From assembly GCF_022539505.1 (NCBI RefSeq), contig NC_061510.1, positions 37,039,047-37,103,046 on the forward strand: DNA of 64,000 nt, read 5' to 3'. This stretch comes from Lolium rigidum (lineage: Eukaryota > Streptophyta > Magnoliopsida > Poales > Poaceae). Both the position numbers and the translations under genes were made by a program. Shown here piece by piece: positions 53,595 to 64,000 of the stretch. Each line of letters begins with the position of its first letter. The stretch's first letter is position 1. The notes below the pieces were generated by a model. That model saw only the letters and a list, made by a program, of their open reading frames with translations, was not told the DNA's origin and ran no database searches.

Positions 53595-54865
53595 AAAATG
53601 CAATGGTGCTAGATCACCAAACAAAGTATTGTAGTTTTGTAATATAAACTTTTAGATTATCTTGACCCACTATGGTTCCTTCATTCCTCAGGTTCAAGTT
53701 AAAATATTTTCATCTTTCTATGTTACCCAGTTGCAATCAAATGACAATATTTTGCGTTATTTCCTCCTTCTTGAACATGTTTTACTTTTTCTCTCTGAGC
53801 CCATTTTGTTTCTTCATCTCTCTTCAATTTTGTAATTTTCTCATTTGCGTTCCTTAAAGACTCCCGTTTGTCTACCATTAGATGTCTGCCCTCAGCCTTA
53901 AGCTCAAATTCATCGATGATAGATACAAGTCTTACTTTTTCTTGTTTGTAATTATTGCTTAGATTCTTAGTCCATCCTCTTAAAAATCTTCTCATGTGTC
54001 TAATCTAGTTTTGCCAAATCTCCAAGGGTGACTTTCTCCGAGTCACAACCTCCCATTCTGATTTGACCATCTCATAAAAAATTCTTGTGGAAACCAAGAT
54101 AATTAAAAGGAAAACAAATTTTTATTTCCTAGATGCGCATGTTCTCTGAAATCGATTGATAAGGGTGTGTGATCAGATCCAGTCCGTGTTAGTGCCCTTA
54201 CTTAAACTAGAGAAAACTTCTATTCACATTGAACGCTAGCAAGAATGCAATATTTATTCAAATGTCCGATTCTCTCAGCCCAAGCGAATTGTCTACCCGA
54301 TGTACTTTGGGTTCCAAAGCACTTGTACTTCGGTGTACTTCAGGTTTCACTTTGATTTCAACATACTTGTAGTTCGGTGCCAGCATAGGATCGCACTGAA
54401 CCAATAGGGATTCGCCAAGGACGCCCTTTGCTAGTGGTTCTCCTTTATTATTAACTCATAAATTTATAATTACAATCAGTGAGTGAAACTGCAGTCCGAC
54501 ACCTAGATCAATCGAACCCCCAAACTTTGATATCCTGGAGATACACTCCAGAGCACGAATCACTAGCTACCCCAAATTTCTTTCCCATGGAGTTGAGAGG
54601 CAGACTCCATGATATCGAATGTCGATCCCCAAATCCATCCATATCGACTATGCGGCAGATTCGAGGCATTGTTCGCTCCCTCCACACAATCACCCGTGTT
54701 CCATTGATCCATCCCCACCCACATCCCGCCCCATAACCCGTGTTCTCGCCCCTTCCTTTGCAAGCGATACGAAATAAGAATCGTTCATTTCATTATAGCC
54801 ACGCCCTCCCCATTTTGAATCCCCTGCAGATGGCCCAGTTTCCATTCTCTCACCAGAGTAATTAT
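53595..54865 (-). mobile_element. LINE 5' part (right arm)
   Basis: It is the reverse copy of 34536-35807. The linker frame 53723-53995 is open and matches 35407-35679. Here it continues naturally into the RT at 53594, so this arm keeps the original LINE context. Confidence 0.75.
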
Positions 54866-55538
54866 TGTAGGGATTCGTAGCATAGAAAACAAAAATTTTA
54901 CTACCGCAAGAAAGAATAACAAGCCAAGATCTAATCTAGTAGATGGTAGCAACGATGTGAAGATCAACATACCCTCGAAGATCGCTAAGCGTTAACGAGA
55001 TAAATCTTGTGGTGGATGTAGTCGATCACTTGCCGCTTTCAAAAGCGCGTAGAAGATCTTGACGGTGCCACAATCGGGCAGCACCTCCGTACTCGATCAC
55101 ACGTACGGTGTCGATGAAGACGTCCTCCTCTCGTTCCGGCGGACGGCGAATGTAGTAGATTCTCCTCGAAACCCTGCCAGCACGACGGCGTGGTAAGGGT
55201 GGTGGTGTGGAGATCTCCGACATGGCTTCATCGTAAGCACCGCGGGAGAAATAGGAGGAGGGAGTAGCTAGGGTTTGGGAGAGAGGGGGCTTGGGGCGCC
55301 GGCCTGGGAGCCCCTTGGTGGTGCGGCCAAATGGTGACCAGCCCCTCCCCTCTCCCCCACTTTAAATAGGTGGAAATCCCTAGGGTTTACCCCAAAACCA
55401 TATTGGATCCCAACTCCAAAACTTACCAAAATTGGGAAACCTAGACAAGGTGGGATTCCTCCCCTTCCTTGTGGTGTGGCCGGCCACCTTGGTGGAGTCC
55501 ACCATGGACTCCACCTTCCCACTTGGTGGGTTGGCTAG
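54866..55538 (-). mobile_element. Family D LTR end (right arm)
   Basis: Reverse copy of 33862-34535, ending tgtagggattcg at the left. It contains the Tat target copy gctag at 55534-55538. Confidence 0.8.
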
Positions 55539-55927
55539 TGACATAGGCATCCCCAATGGGCCTGCCGAAGATGGTACCCGGGGTTTACTAAAGGCACACG
55601 ACCCGAAGAATAAGAAGATTCGGAAGCCCAAGATGCTATTAAGGAAAGCTAGAGTTGTATTAGGAAACGATACTTGTAATCTTGCGGGATGGGTCAGAAA
55701 CCCTCCCGGACTCTCAGTAAACTTGTGTATTACGAAACCCTCGGCTCCACCTCCTATATAAGGGGAGTCGAGGGACAAAGAAAGGATCGAATTTATCGTC
55801 AACACAACCCTAGTTTTATATTCGTCGAGTACTTTTCGTGCTGAAACCTTCGAGATCTACTTGCCCTCTACATCCAACTAAACCCTAGTCTACAATCCGT
55901 AGGAATTGACAAGTTAATACCTTGTCA
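55539..55927 (+). repeat. Tat 5' LTR (right arm)
   Basis: 389 bp from TGACATAGGCATCCCC to ACCTTGTCA. The TATA-like tatataa is at 55755-55761. It is followed by the primer site TTGGCGCCGTCTGTGGG. Confidence 0.92.
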
Positions 55928-55973
55928 ATTGGCGCCGTCTGTGGGATTTAGAGGCGACAAGGAGCTGATCTCG

Positions 55974-56443
55974 ATGACACGTTCAAGATCGTCGACTTCA
56001 TCGGTAGCAAGCAACATCATGGACAAAGGTAAACAGATCGAAACTGGTCTCGTTGATTTTGTACCTCACCCGCCCTCCCGTTTGGATGCATATGCGTATC
56101 TGGAGGAGCCCATCGAGATGACGTTGGGAGAGTTTCACTTCCGCGTCGAGAAGGAAGGATCATATCGTCTCGAAATTCCGATCTCGTCGGGATCATCGGC
56201 GGTCGATCCCGATATTTCGAATTCAGCATCGTCAACAGAGTCAAGCGACGGAGAAATTTCGTCGCCACGCTTCATCAGCACCAGGGCAAGCGAAAAGCTC
56301 GCCAAAATCTTCAGCGACATATCCTTCGAGTCATCCGCGGACTCCGATATAAGCGATGACTCGAATAGCGTCGACAGCTTCAACTTCATCGACAGATCCA
56401 CTACTGTGGGCAAGGTCTTCACCAATCTATATGATGGTGTCAC
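55974..56443 (+). pseudogene. Tat gag N-terminus (right arm)
   Basis: It starts MTRSRSSTSSVASNIMDKGK and is open to 'VFTNLYDGVT', where element C interrupts it. It matches the gag start of the main copy with very few differences. The continuation would lie beyond the window end. Confidence 0.88.
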
Positions 56444-57841
56444 TGATACGTCCAAAACGTATCTACTTTCCCGAACACTTTTGCTATTGTTTGCCTCTAA
56501 TTTGTGTATTTTGGATGCAACTAACACGGACTAACGCTGTTTTCAGCAGAACTGTTCTGGTGTCTCGTTTTTGTGCATAAATCCAACTTTCAGGAAAAAC
56601 CTCGGGATTTTGACGAAGGCCCTATTTTCCCGAATACCGACGGAGCCGTAAGGACAAATCAAGTGGAGGCCCGAGGGCCCCACACCATAAGGCGGCGCGG
56701 CCTAGGGGGCCGCGCGGCCCTATGGTGTGGCCCCTCGGCCGGCCTCCGACGCCCTCCTTCGGACTATATATCGGCCTCGACCTAAAAACGCACGGGGAGA
56801 AGTCGAAGTCGCCAGAAACCCTCCAGAACACCGCCACATCGCGAAACTCCGTCTCGGGAGCCAGAAGTCTCCGTTCTGGCACTCCGCCGGGACGGGGAAT
56901 TGGAGGAGATCATCACCATCATCACCGCCAATGCCTCTCCATCAACCAGCCATGTTTCCCCCATCCATGTGTGAGTAATTCCCCCGCTGTAGGCCGAAGG
57001 GGATGGTAGGGATTGGATGAGATTGGTCATGTAATAGCATAAGATTGTTAGGGCATAGTGCCTAGTATCCGTAGATGTTACTTTTATGATATTGTTGCAA
57101 CTTGTTATGCTTAATGCTTGTCACTAGGGCCCGAGTGCCATGATCTCAGATCTGAACATGTTATTGATTCATGAAGATATTCGTTGTTTATGATCTTACA
57201 TGCAAGTTGTATACACATGTCGCTGTCCGGAACCAATGGCCCCGAAGTGACAAGAATCGGGACAACCGGAGGGGATGGTAGTGATGTGAGGATCACATGT
57301 GTTCACGGAGTGTTAATGCTTTGCTCCGGTACTCTATTAAAAGGAGTACCTTAATATCCAAGTAGTTTCCCTTGAGGCCCTGCTGCCACCTGACTGGTAG
57401 GACAAAAGATGTTGTGCAAGTTTCTCATTGCGAGCACGTACGACTATAATTGGAACACATGCCTATTGATTGATTAGTACTTGGATACCGTTTTATTATT
57501 ATCTCGCAAATGCCCTCGCTATGATTGTTACATGAGTTTCTCTCATCCATGCAACGCCCGTTATCCGTTCCCGTGCCTACGATATTTTAATCCCGCTGTT
57601 TACTAAAATCACTACTCGCTGTCTTTGTTACTCATCCGTTGTTATTTTACTACCGCTATCGCTATAAAACCGTTACTATCGATAAACTCTTGCGAGCAAG
57701 TCTCGTTTCCGAGTGCAACTGAATTGACAACTCCGTCGTTAAGGCTTTCAAGTATTCTTTGTCTCCCCTTGTGTCGAATCAATAAATTGGGTTTTACTTC
57801 CCTCGAAGACTGTTGCGATCCCCTATACTTGTGGGTCATCA
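56444..57841 (+). repeat. 5' LTR of element C
   Basis: 1398 bp, starting TGATACGTCCAAAACGTATC and ending CTTGTGGGTCATCA. The TATA-like tatatat is at 56765-56771, after a GC-rich stretch with inverted 'ccatagggccgcgcggcc' motifs. Confidence 0.92.
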
Positions 57842-57852
57842 AGACTATTTTC

Positions 57853-57870
57853 TGGCGCCGTTGCCGGGGA
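57853..57870 (+). promoter_or_regulatory. Primer-binding site of element C
   Basis: TGGCGCCGTTGCCGGGGA, 11 bp inside the LTR end. Confidence 0.82.
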
Positions 57871-57928
57871 ACATAGCTTTATTTGGAAGTTCACTTGGAT
57901 TGATATTCTTCGCTGCAAATTCTCCATC

Positions 57929-59921
57929 ATGGGTAAAACTCGCGATACTAAGGTCGCCATATTACCATCCACTACAAGAAAAGGTACAACTCTGAGTACC
58001 TCTCGTTGCTCTTGATTCACCATCTCGTGATAAGTAAACTTGTTTCACCACCACAAGCTTCAAATGTCGGTACTTCGCTGAATCTGAAAACTCTTATAAT
58101 ATTGATGATGCTTCAGCTGTGCTTGATGATAGTGGTTCATTGGGAACTTTTCTAGATGCTACAATTGCTAGGTCTAGACAAATTGAAAATACTAAAACTC
58201 CCGATGTTACTACACCCGTTAATTCACTCGAACTTGAATACTCTAGTGATGATCTTGATGAAGATTATGTGGAACTTGATGATGATTTTATTGAAAAATG
58301 CAATGCTACTACCGATGCAAGAAAAATTAAAAAGTTGCTTGCGTAACACGCTGTTAGATATAAACCGTCTCCCGATCCTAAATTTGCCACATCTCCTATA
58401 AACATTAAGGATAAAGATTATGATTTTTCTCTTGATCTATCTCATATAGCTATTGTTGAGAAAACACCCTTTTGTGGTACTGAAAAGGAAAGTGCTCGTT
58501 GAACACATGATTGAGTTATCTACTCGAGTAGCTTGTTTTCCGATGATGTTAAGAAGCGTACTTACTTTGTTGCTAAAATCTTTCCATTCTCATTAAAGGA
58601 TGACGCTAAAACTTGGTATAATAGTTTGCCACCTAATTCTATTAAAAGTCCAAAAGAATTGCTTGATGTTTTCTTCCGTAAATACTTTCCTGCTAGTGCT
58701 CAACATGTTGCTTTGCAGAGAATTTATAATTTTGACCAGGAGGATGGAGAGAAATTGCCTGAGGCTTGGGTGAGATTTTGCTCTCTTATTAGAGCTCTGC
58801 CTGATCATGATTTGGAAAAGCATGACTTACTTGATATATTTTATAGTGGACTAACCATTGAGTCTAGGGCATACCTGGATAGTTGTGCTGGTTGTGTTTT
58901 CAGGAAAAGAACTCCAGACGACGTCGAAGAATTATTGGCTAAAATAGGCCGGAATCATGATGATTGGTCTACACCTGAACCAACCCCAACACCGATATTG
59001 AAGAAGAGGGGTATGATTAAATTAAATGATGAAGATATGAGGGAAGCCAAGAAGTCTCTCAAGGAGAAAGGTATTAAATCTGAAGATGTGAAGAATCTAC
59101 CTCCCATAGAAGATATATGTGAGATAATTCCCCCTTCATCCATGATTGAGGTAAATTCCCTTCGCCGCTTTACTAGGGAAGATATTCCATATTCAAAACC
59201 TCCCGCGCAATGCTTAGATGAGTTTGATAATTATATTGTTAAGCAAGAAAATTTTAATATGAGAGTAGAGAATCATTTAATGGAAAATTCTCGAGCTATT
59301 AGTGAATTGCATGATATTGTGGAGAGAACCTCCAATGATGTTAAGATGCTTGTTAAACATTTTCATATGGTTCAAACTCAAATTGATCAACTCACTAAAG
59401 TGCAAAATGACTTGTTGGGAAATAATTCTAAAGAAAAACATGCTTATGAAGTAACAACTAGAGGTGGTGTTTCTACCCAGGATCCTCTATATCCTGAAGG
59501 ACATCCCAAAAGAGTTGAACAAGATTCTCAACGAACTAAAACTAGTGCTCCATCTAAGAAAAAGAAAAAGAAACATAAGAATGTTGTAGAATCCTCTGAA
59601 CCTGTTAATGATCCTAATAGTATTTCTATTTCTGATGCTGAAACCGAAAGTGGTAATGAACATGATAAAGATAATGATAAGAATGATACTCCCGATAAAG
59701 AAGAGGTTGAAGAAGAACCCGAAAAGCATGCTAAAAATAAAAAGTATACTAAAGAAGATTTTATTGCTGAGAAACATGGTAATGAAAGAGAACCTTGGGT
59801 GCAAAAGCAAATGCCTTTTCCTGCTAAGAAACTAAAATCAAAGGAAGAAGAACACTATAATAAATTTTGTGATTGGATGAAACCTTTATTCTTGCAAATC
59901 CCTTTGACTCGATGCTATTAA
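57929..59921 (+). pseudogene. Gag of element C (frameshifted)
   Basis: The start MGKTRDTKVAILPSTTRKGT is followed by a shift near 57999 and stops near 58346 and 58501. The core 58533-59921 is open for 462 codons. It has a Retrotrans_gag domain ('FPFSLKDDAKTWYNSLPPNS', 'FFRKYFPASAQHVALQRIYN', 'LPDHDLEKHDLLDIFYSGL'). A middle part around 'VENHLMENSRAISELHDIVE' is predicted coiled coil. A Lys-rich run and an acidic tail follow. The stop at 59919-59921 comes from a shift, and the frame continues at 59923 towards protease. The role is capsid. Confidence 0.88.
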
Positions 59922-59922
59922 A

Positions 59923-60581
59923 TTGCCTCCTTATTCAAAGTATATGAAAGATATTGTTACTAACAAAAGGAAAATCCCCAATGAGGAAATTTCCACTATG
60001 CTTGCTAATTACTCTTTCAATGGCAAAGTTCCAAAGAAGCTTGGCGACCTGGTATACCTACTATTCCTTGTTCTATTAAGAATAATTATGTTAAAACTGC
60101 TCTATGTGACTTGGGAGCCGGTGTTAGTGTTATGCCTTTTTCTCTTTATAAGAGACTTTACTTAGATAAGTTGATACCTACCGATATATCTTTGCAAATG
60201 GCTGATAAATCTACTGCTATTCCTGTTGGTATATGTGAGGATGTTCCTGTTCAAGTTACTAATAATCGCTTGATATTAACTGATTTTGTTGTGTTGGAAA
60301 TGCCCGAAGATGATAATATGTCTATTATTCTTGGGAGACCTTTTCTTAACACCGCAGGGGCTGTTATTGATTGCAATAAAGGAAAGGTTACTTTCAATGT
60401 TGATGATAAGGAACACACCGTCTATTTCCCCAAGAGGATTGAGAAAGCGTGTGGAGTTAATACTATTTCTAATGTGAGAACTATCAAAGTGGGAACTATT
60501 GATTGTCCTATATATGAGCCTAAAGAAGAATATCAAACTCTTGTGATTGGATCCATATCAATACAATTCAAGGTAACATGA
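59923..60581 (+). pseudogene. Aspartic protease of element C
   Basis: The connecting part 59923-60050 ('PPYSKYMKDIVTNKRKIPNE') shifts frame near 60050. From 60111 an open frame of 156 codons has the active site as 'D-L-G-A-G-V-S-V-M-P', the 'LQMADKSTAIPVGICEDVPV' strand and the second conserved loop 'SIILGRPFLNTAGAVIDCNK'. This is the retropepsin fold of Athila-type polyproteins. It ends at 'SISIQFKVT'. No RT frame follows, which is the main oddity of this family. Confidence 0.88.
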
Positions 60582-63569
60582 TTGATTTGAGGTTTACTTC
60601 TTCATATGCTATGTAAAATTTATTTGGTGGCAAGACTTGATCAACCTTGTTAACAAATTCATTTTATATGCATAGAGGAACTAAACAACATATCTTTCTT
60701 CCTCCACTTGTTTTACTTACTGTAGCAATACATTTGTATCTTTACTTTATTGCATTATTGTGCCAAGTAAAGTCTCTAATCGAAGGTTGATACTAGATTT
60801 GAATTTCTGCGCAGAAACAGATTTCTATCTGTCACGAATCTGGGCTGTTTTCTCTGTAGGTAACTGAGAAAAATCTGCCAATTTATGTGAGTGATCCTCA
60901 GATATGTACGCAACTTTCATTAGTTTTGAGTTTTCTGATTTGAGCAACGGAAGTACCTCTTTAAAATTCGTCTTTACTGGCTGTTCTGTTTTGGCAGATT
61001 CTGTCTCTGTTTTTTGCATTGTCTCTTGTGGACTTTAAGCAAGACTTTCTAGACATGGAGAGCTGTAGCTAATGTTTTATTGAGTTCTTGCAATGTGTCA
61101 CTACAGGAATAAAGTGGATTAAAGTTTTTGAGTACTAACCCCTCTAATGAAGTTTATGAGAAGTTTGGTGTGGCAGAAGTTTTTAAGGGTCAAGAGAGAA
61201 GGGGGATATAACGTGATCAAGAAGAGTCAAAAGCCTAAGCTTGGGGGGAGGTATACCGGCATCACTCATTCTTTGCATATTATGGTTGCTGGATACTTGT
61301 ACATACTTGTTTAGTTTCTTTGAGTGCTTTTCTAATGAGAGGGAGATGATATTTGGGGAAGTGCTGCCTGAAAACAGATTCTGGACTGTTACTAGAAAAA
61401 TTCGTACGCACAGCCAGAACGTTATTTTGAGCTGCCAATTTTTGTGCAGGTTCCCCAGGTTGTTATCTAACTTTCATTAGTTGAACACTTTTCGAGCTGA
61501 GCAACGTAAGATTTTTGTAAAAATCGATTTCTGTACTGCATGTCAGGTTTTGGCAGATTTCTGCCATTTCGCTTTTCTGTGTTTCTTTTAGTTTGCTATT
61601 TCTTGCTCTCACTTTGTTTCTTTCCCAAAACACAAAAACACCAAAAATATTTCTGTTGTTTCTCTTCATCATTTGTTTATCTTGGTTTCTTGCATTTGTT
61701 TCGCTTTATTTGCTATTGCTAGTTTGCTATAAGAAAACCCAAAAAGATTTTGCTTTGTTTGCTTGTTTCCTTTTGTTCTTGTTCTCAAATTCGAAAACAC
61801 CAAAAATATTTGCTGTTCTTCTTTGGTTTGTAAAGTTCATTATGAGTTCAATGGTCTTCGGTGGCTGGAGCGTGGTTTTCATTTTATATTATCCAAAGCT
61901 ACACAAGTGAAAAGGCAATGATGACGATATTCGACAATCCGATTGTGGTGAGAGGCTCGGTATGAACTCTATTTGTTTTCATTTTTGTACATATACTCAT
62001 CCATGTGAGCATGCTTAGTTGGTTCATGTGAGGTATATGTCATTTAAGAAAGTCTAGTAGTTCATGATCTCTCATGTTTAGCTCCAATTTATTAATATGA
62101 GTAGCATGTCATGGATGTTTGCTTGCATTGTTTTATTCATAGATAGATATGATATTGTGGTATCCTCCTCTGAATAATTTCATTTATATCGATTTGGCAC
62201 ATGCTCACGCATGCATATGACTGAACAAAAGTCAATTAAGCCTCGATGATTTACATTGCTTCGTAGTTCTTGTATCACTTTTATGCCTCAGCTAATTTAT
62301 TTTGCCGCAAGCATGATTATGACAAGCTTATTGCTCTCTTGATTTGTCGCTCCCTAGTCTTTTGCTAGCCTTCACTTGTACCGAGCGGGAACGCTGCTCG
62401 TGCCTCCCAACACATGAAAACCAAGTTATTCCAAAGTGTCCACCATAAATACCTATGCATGGCATTTCAAACCATTCCAAGTAAATTCTCATGCGCTACC
62501 TTTAAAACCTTCAAAATGCTTCTCAATTTGTGTTAATGTTTCATAGCTCATGAGGAAGTATGTGGTGTTTAGCTTTCAACCTTGTCATTTACTTTTGACG
62601 GACTCTCATATGGACTAGTGGCACATCCGCTTATCCAATAATTTTGCAAAAAGAGCCGGCAATGGGATTCCCGAGTCCCGAATTAATTAACTTAAATAGA
62701 CACTCCTCCATGGTTTGTGATTGTTGGACGGCACCCGAAGGATTCGGCTAGCCATGGCTTGTGTAAGCAAAGGTTGGGGGGAGTGTCATCATCATAATAA
62801 AACTAAACTAAAAAGGCACTCCTTCATGGTATGTGATTGTTGGCAGGCACCCGAGGATTCGGTTAGCCATGGTTTGTGTAAGAAAGGTTGGAAGGAGTGC
62901 CACATAAACATGCAAATAATTCATGGGAGCCGCTCTTGAAAGTCCGAGTTGGCGAGGTAGTTGGTGTACCCATTACCATTCGTTGACAACAACAAACACC
63001 TCCCAAAATAATTTTACTCCTGTTTTACAAATGAAAAGCTCTAGCGCATGTTAATCCCTCGCTTCCCTCTCGCGAAGGGTCAATCTTTTACTTTTATGTT
63101 GTGTCTCCATCCTTTCTTTGAGCACTTTCTTGAGAGCACAACTGCCATTCTTAGTATAATATGCTTGTCTCAAAATATGATTGATTGTGGTATAACTTTG
63201 ATGCTTTTATCTTTGACAATCACTACTTCTAGTCTTTCTATGAACTCCAGAGGTGCCCGGGCATTTATGTTTTGCCGATCAAATACAAGCAAGCGAGATA
63301 CCACTTTATCATACTCTTTATGAACATTGCAATCCTCGCTTATATACATGATTCATGATGCTTATTATTAATTGTTGGTACCTCTTCATGATTGACATAG
63401 CTGTTAGATGATCTTATTTGCATGTATCTTATTATGAACTCGCTTAAGTATTAGCCATATCATGAGAATATATACATCATATGAACAAATGTGTTCGTGA
63501 AAGTTCTTTTATCGCTCGCTTGTTAACCGAATTGCTTGAGGACAAGCAATAAGCTAAGCTTGGGGGAGT
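60582..63569 (+). other. Long non-coding 3' half of element C
   Basis: There are no significant frames. It shares the module with 'ctgcgcag', 'cctcagatatgtacgcaact' and 'ttctgttttg.cagattctg' (60780-61020) with elements A, B and E, and has a weaker second copy at 61365-61570. Two 'catggtttgtgattgttgg..gcacccgaggattcgg' units lie at 62708 and 62823. It ends with the polypurine tract taagcttgggggagt (63555-63569). Confidence 0.8.
62700..62910 (+). repeat. Imperfect tandem repeat of about 110 bp
   Basis: Two units starting near 62702 and 62818 ('cactcc(t)ccatgg', 'gattcggctagccatgg', 'aaggttggggggagtg'), similar over most of their length. Confidence 0.8.
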
Positions 63570-64000
63570 TGATACGTCCAAAACGTATCTACTTTCCCGA
63601 ACACTTTTGCTATTGTTTTGCCTCTAATTTGTGTATTTTGGATGCAACTAACACGGACTAACGCCGTTTTCAGCAGAACCGTTCGGTGTCTCGTTTTTGT
63701 GCGTAAATCCAACTTTCAGAAAAACCTCGGGATTTTGACAGAAGGCCCTATTTTCCTGAATACCGACGGAGCCGAAGGACAAATCAAGTGGAGGCCCGAG
63801 GGCCCCACACCATAAGGCGGCGCGGCCTAGGGGGGCCGCGCGGCCCTATGGTGTGGCCCCTCGGCCGGCTCTCCGACGCCCTCCTTCGGACTACTATATC
63901 GGCCTCGACCTAAAAACGCACGGGGAGAAGTCGAAGTCGCCGGAAACCCTCCAGTAACGCCGCCACATCGCGAAACTCCGTCTCGGGAGCCGAAGTCTCC
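63570..64000 (+). repeat. 3' LTR of element C (partial)
   Basis: It matches 56444-56880 with few differences and is cut by the window end. Confidence 0.92.

Larger units (their letters stand above)
53595..56443 (-). repeat. Right arm of the 2.85-kb inverted duplication
   Basis: Reversed copy of 32959-35807 with the same LINE / family D LTR / Tat LTR / gag junctions. It ends where element C has inserted. Differences include the stretch near 55137 versus 34260. Confidence 0.9.
56444..64000 (+). mobile_element. Athila-like non-autonomous element C (runs off the window)
   Basis: 5' LTR 56444-57841, primer site, broken gag, protease, a non-coding 3' half of about 3 kb, polypurine tract, and 3' LTR from 63570 to the end. 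The left flank is gtcac, and the right duplication lies outside. No RT or integrase is seen between protease and 3' LTR, so it depends on another element. Confidence 0.92.

Overview
This is nuclear DNA of a large-genome grass. The nested retroelement families, the LTRs that begin TGATACGTC, the GC-rich coding fragments and the spliced antisense gene inside a Tat-type Gypsy element all fit the Pooideae (the Triticeae / oat / ryegrass group). I cannot name the species. About nine tenths of the window is transposable elements. I found no intact, confidently identified host gene, rRNA, CRISPR or bacterial-type operon. Three runs of exactly 100 N (240-339, 16579-16678, 49359-49458) are placeholder gaps of unknown true size.

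Left part (1-34535). A Copia-type LTR end and a gap are followed by unassigned GC-rich DNA and a LINE remnant. One long LTR of another family (family D) starts at 1842. It has been split by a non-autonomous CACTA transposon (2743-5630, with its own MITE) and by a 28-kb Tat-lineage Gypsy element on the minus strand (5749-33861). The Tat element has 387-bp LTRs that differ at 6 sites and carries gag, protease, RT and RNase H. It also carries a multi-exon gene on the opposite strand with the Transposase_28 (putative gypsy-type transposon) domain. Three further insertions sit inside it. These are a solo LTR in an exon of the antisense gene (9405-10933, TSD gtacc), a minus-strand composite of two Athila-like elements (11495-21777), and a complete Athila-like non-autonomous element (23594-30571, TSD gtcgc).

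Middle part (34536-53594). Here there are LINE fragments, a Copia LTR split by a truncated Athila-like LTR flanked by 59-bp direct repeats, and islands of lower-copy GC-rich DNA. Within the islands are an ORF1-only LINE with a 17-bp TSD (39417-41576), a Mutator-type MITE with a LINE tail inside it (42116-42569), a tRNA-derived SINE (44471-44793), one speculative two-exon gene model (43048-43596) and a host coding fragment (45337-45469). A partial Tat copy (45470-48357) preserves the empty site of the Athila-like insertion seen in the first copy.

Right part (53595-64000). The block 53595-56443 is an inverted copy of 32959-35807 and preserves the same nested junctions. It is then broken by another Athila-like element (56444 to beyond the window end) that has gag and protease but no reverse transcriptase.

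The elements depend on one another. All the Athila-like copies seen here have gag/protease-like coding and a long, conserved non-coding 3' half but no RT or integrase, so they presumably rely on enzymes supplied elsewhere. The most interesting signals are the polypurine-tract-like repeats with hairpins in the Tat 3' region, the shared non-coding 3' module and palindromic LTR termini of the Athila-like families, the ORF1-only LINE, the inverted duplication and the 59-bp repeat-flanked LTR. I see no convincing wholly new biological system.
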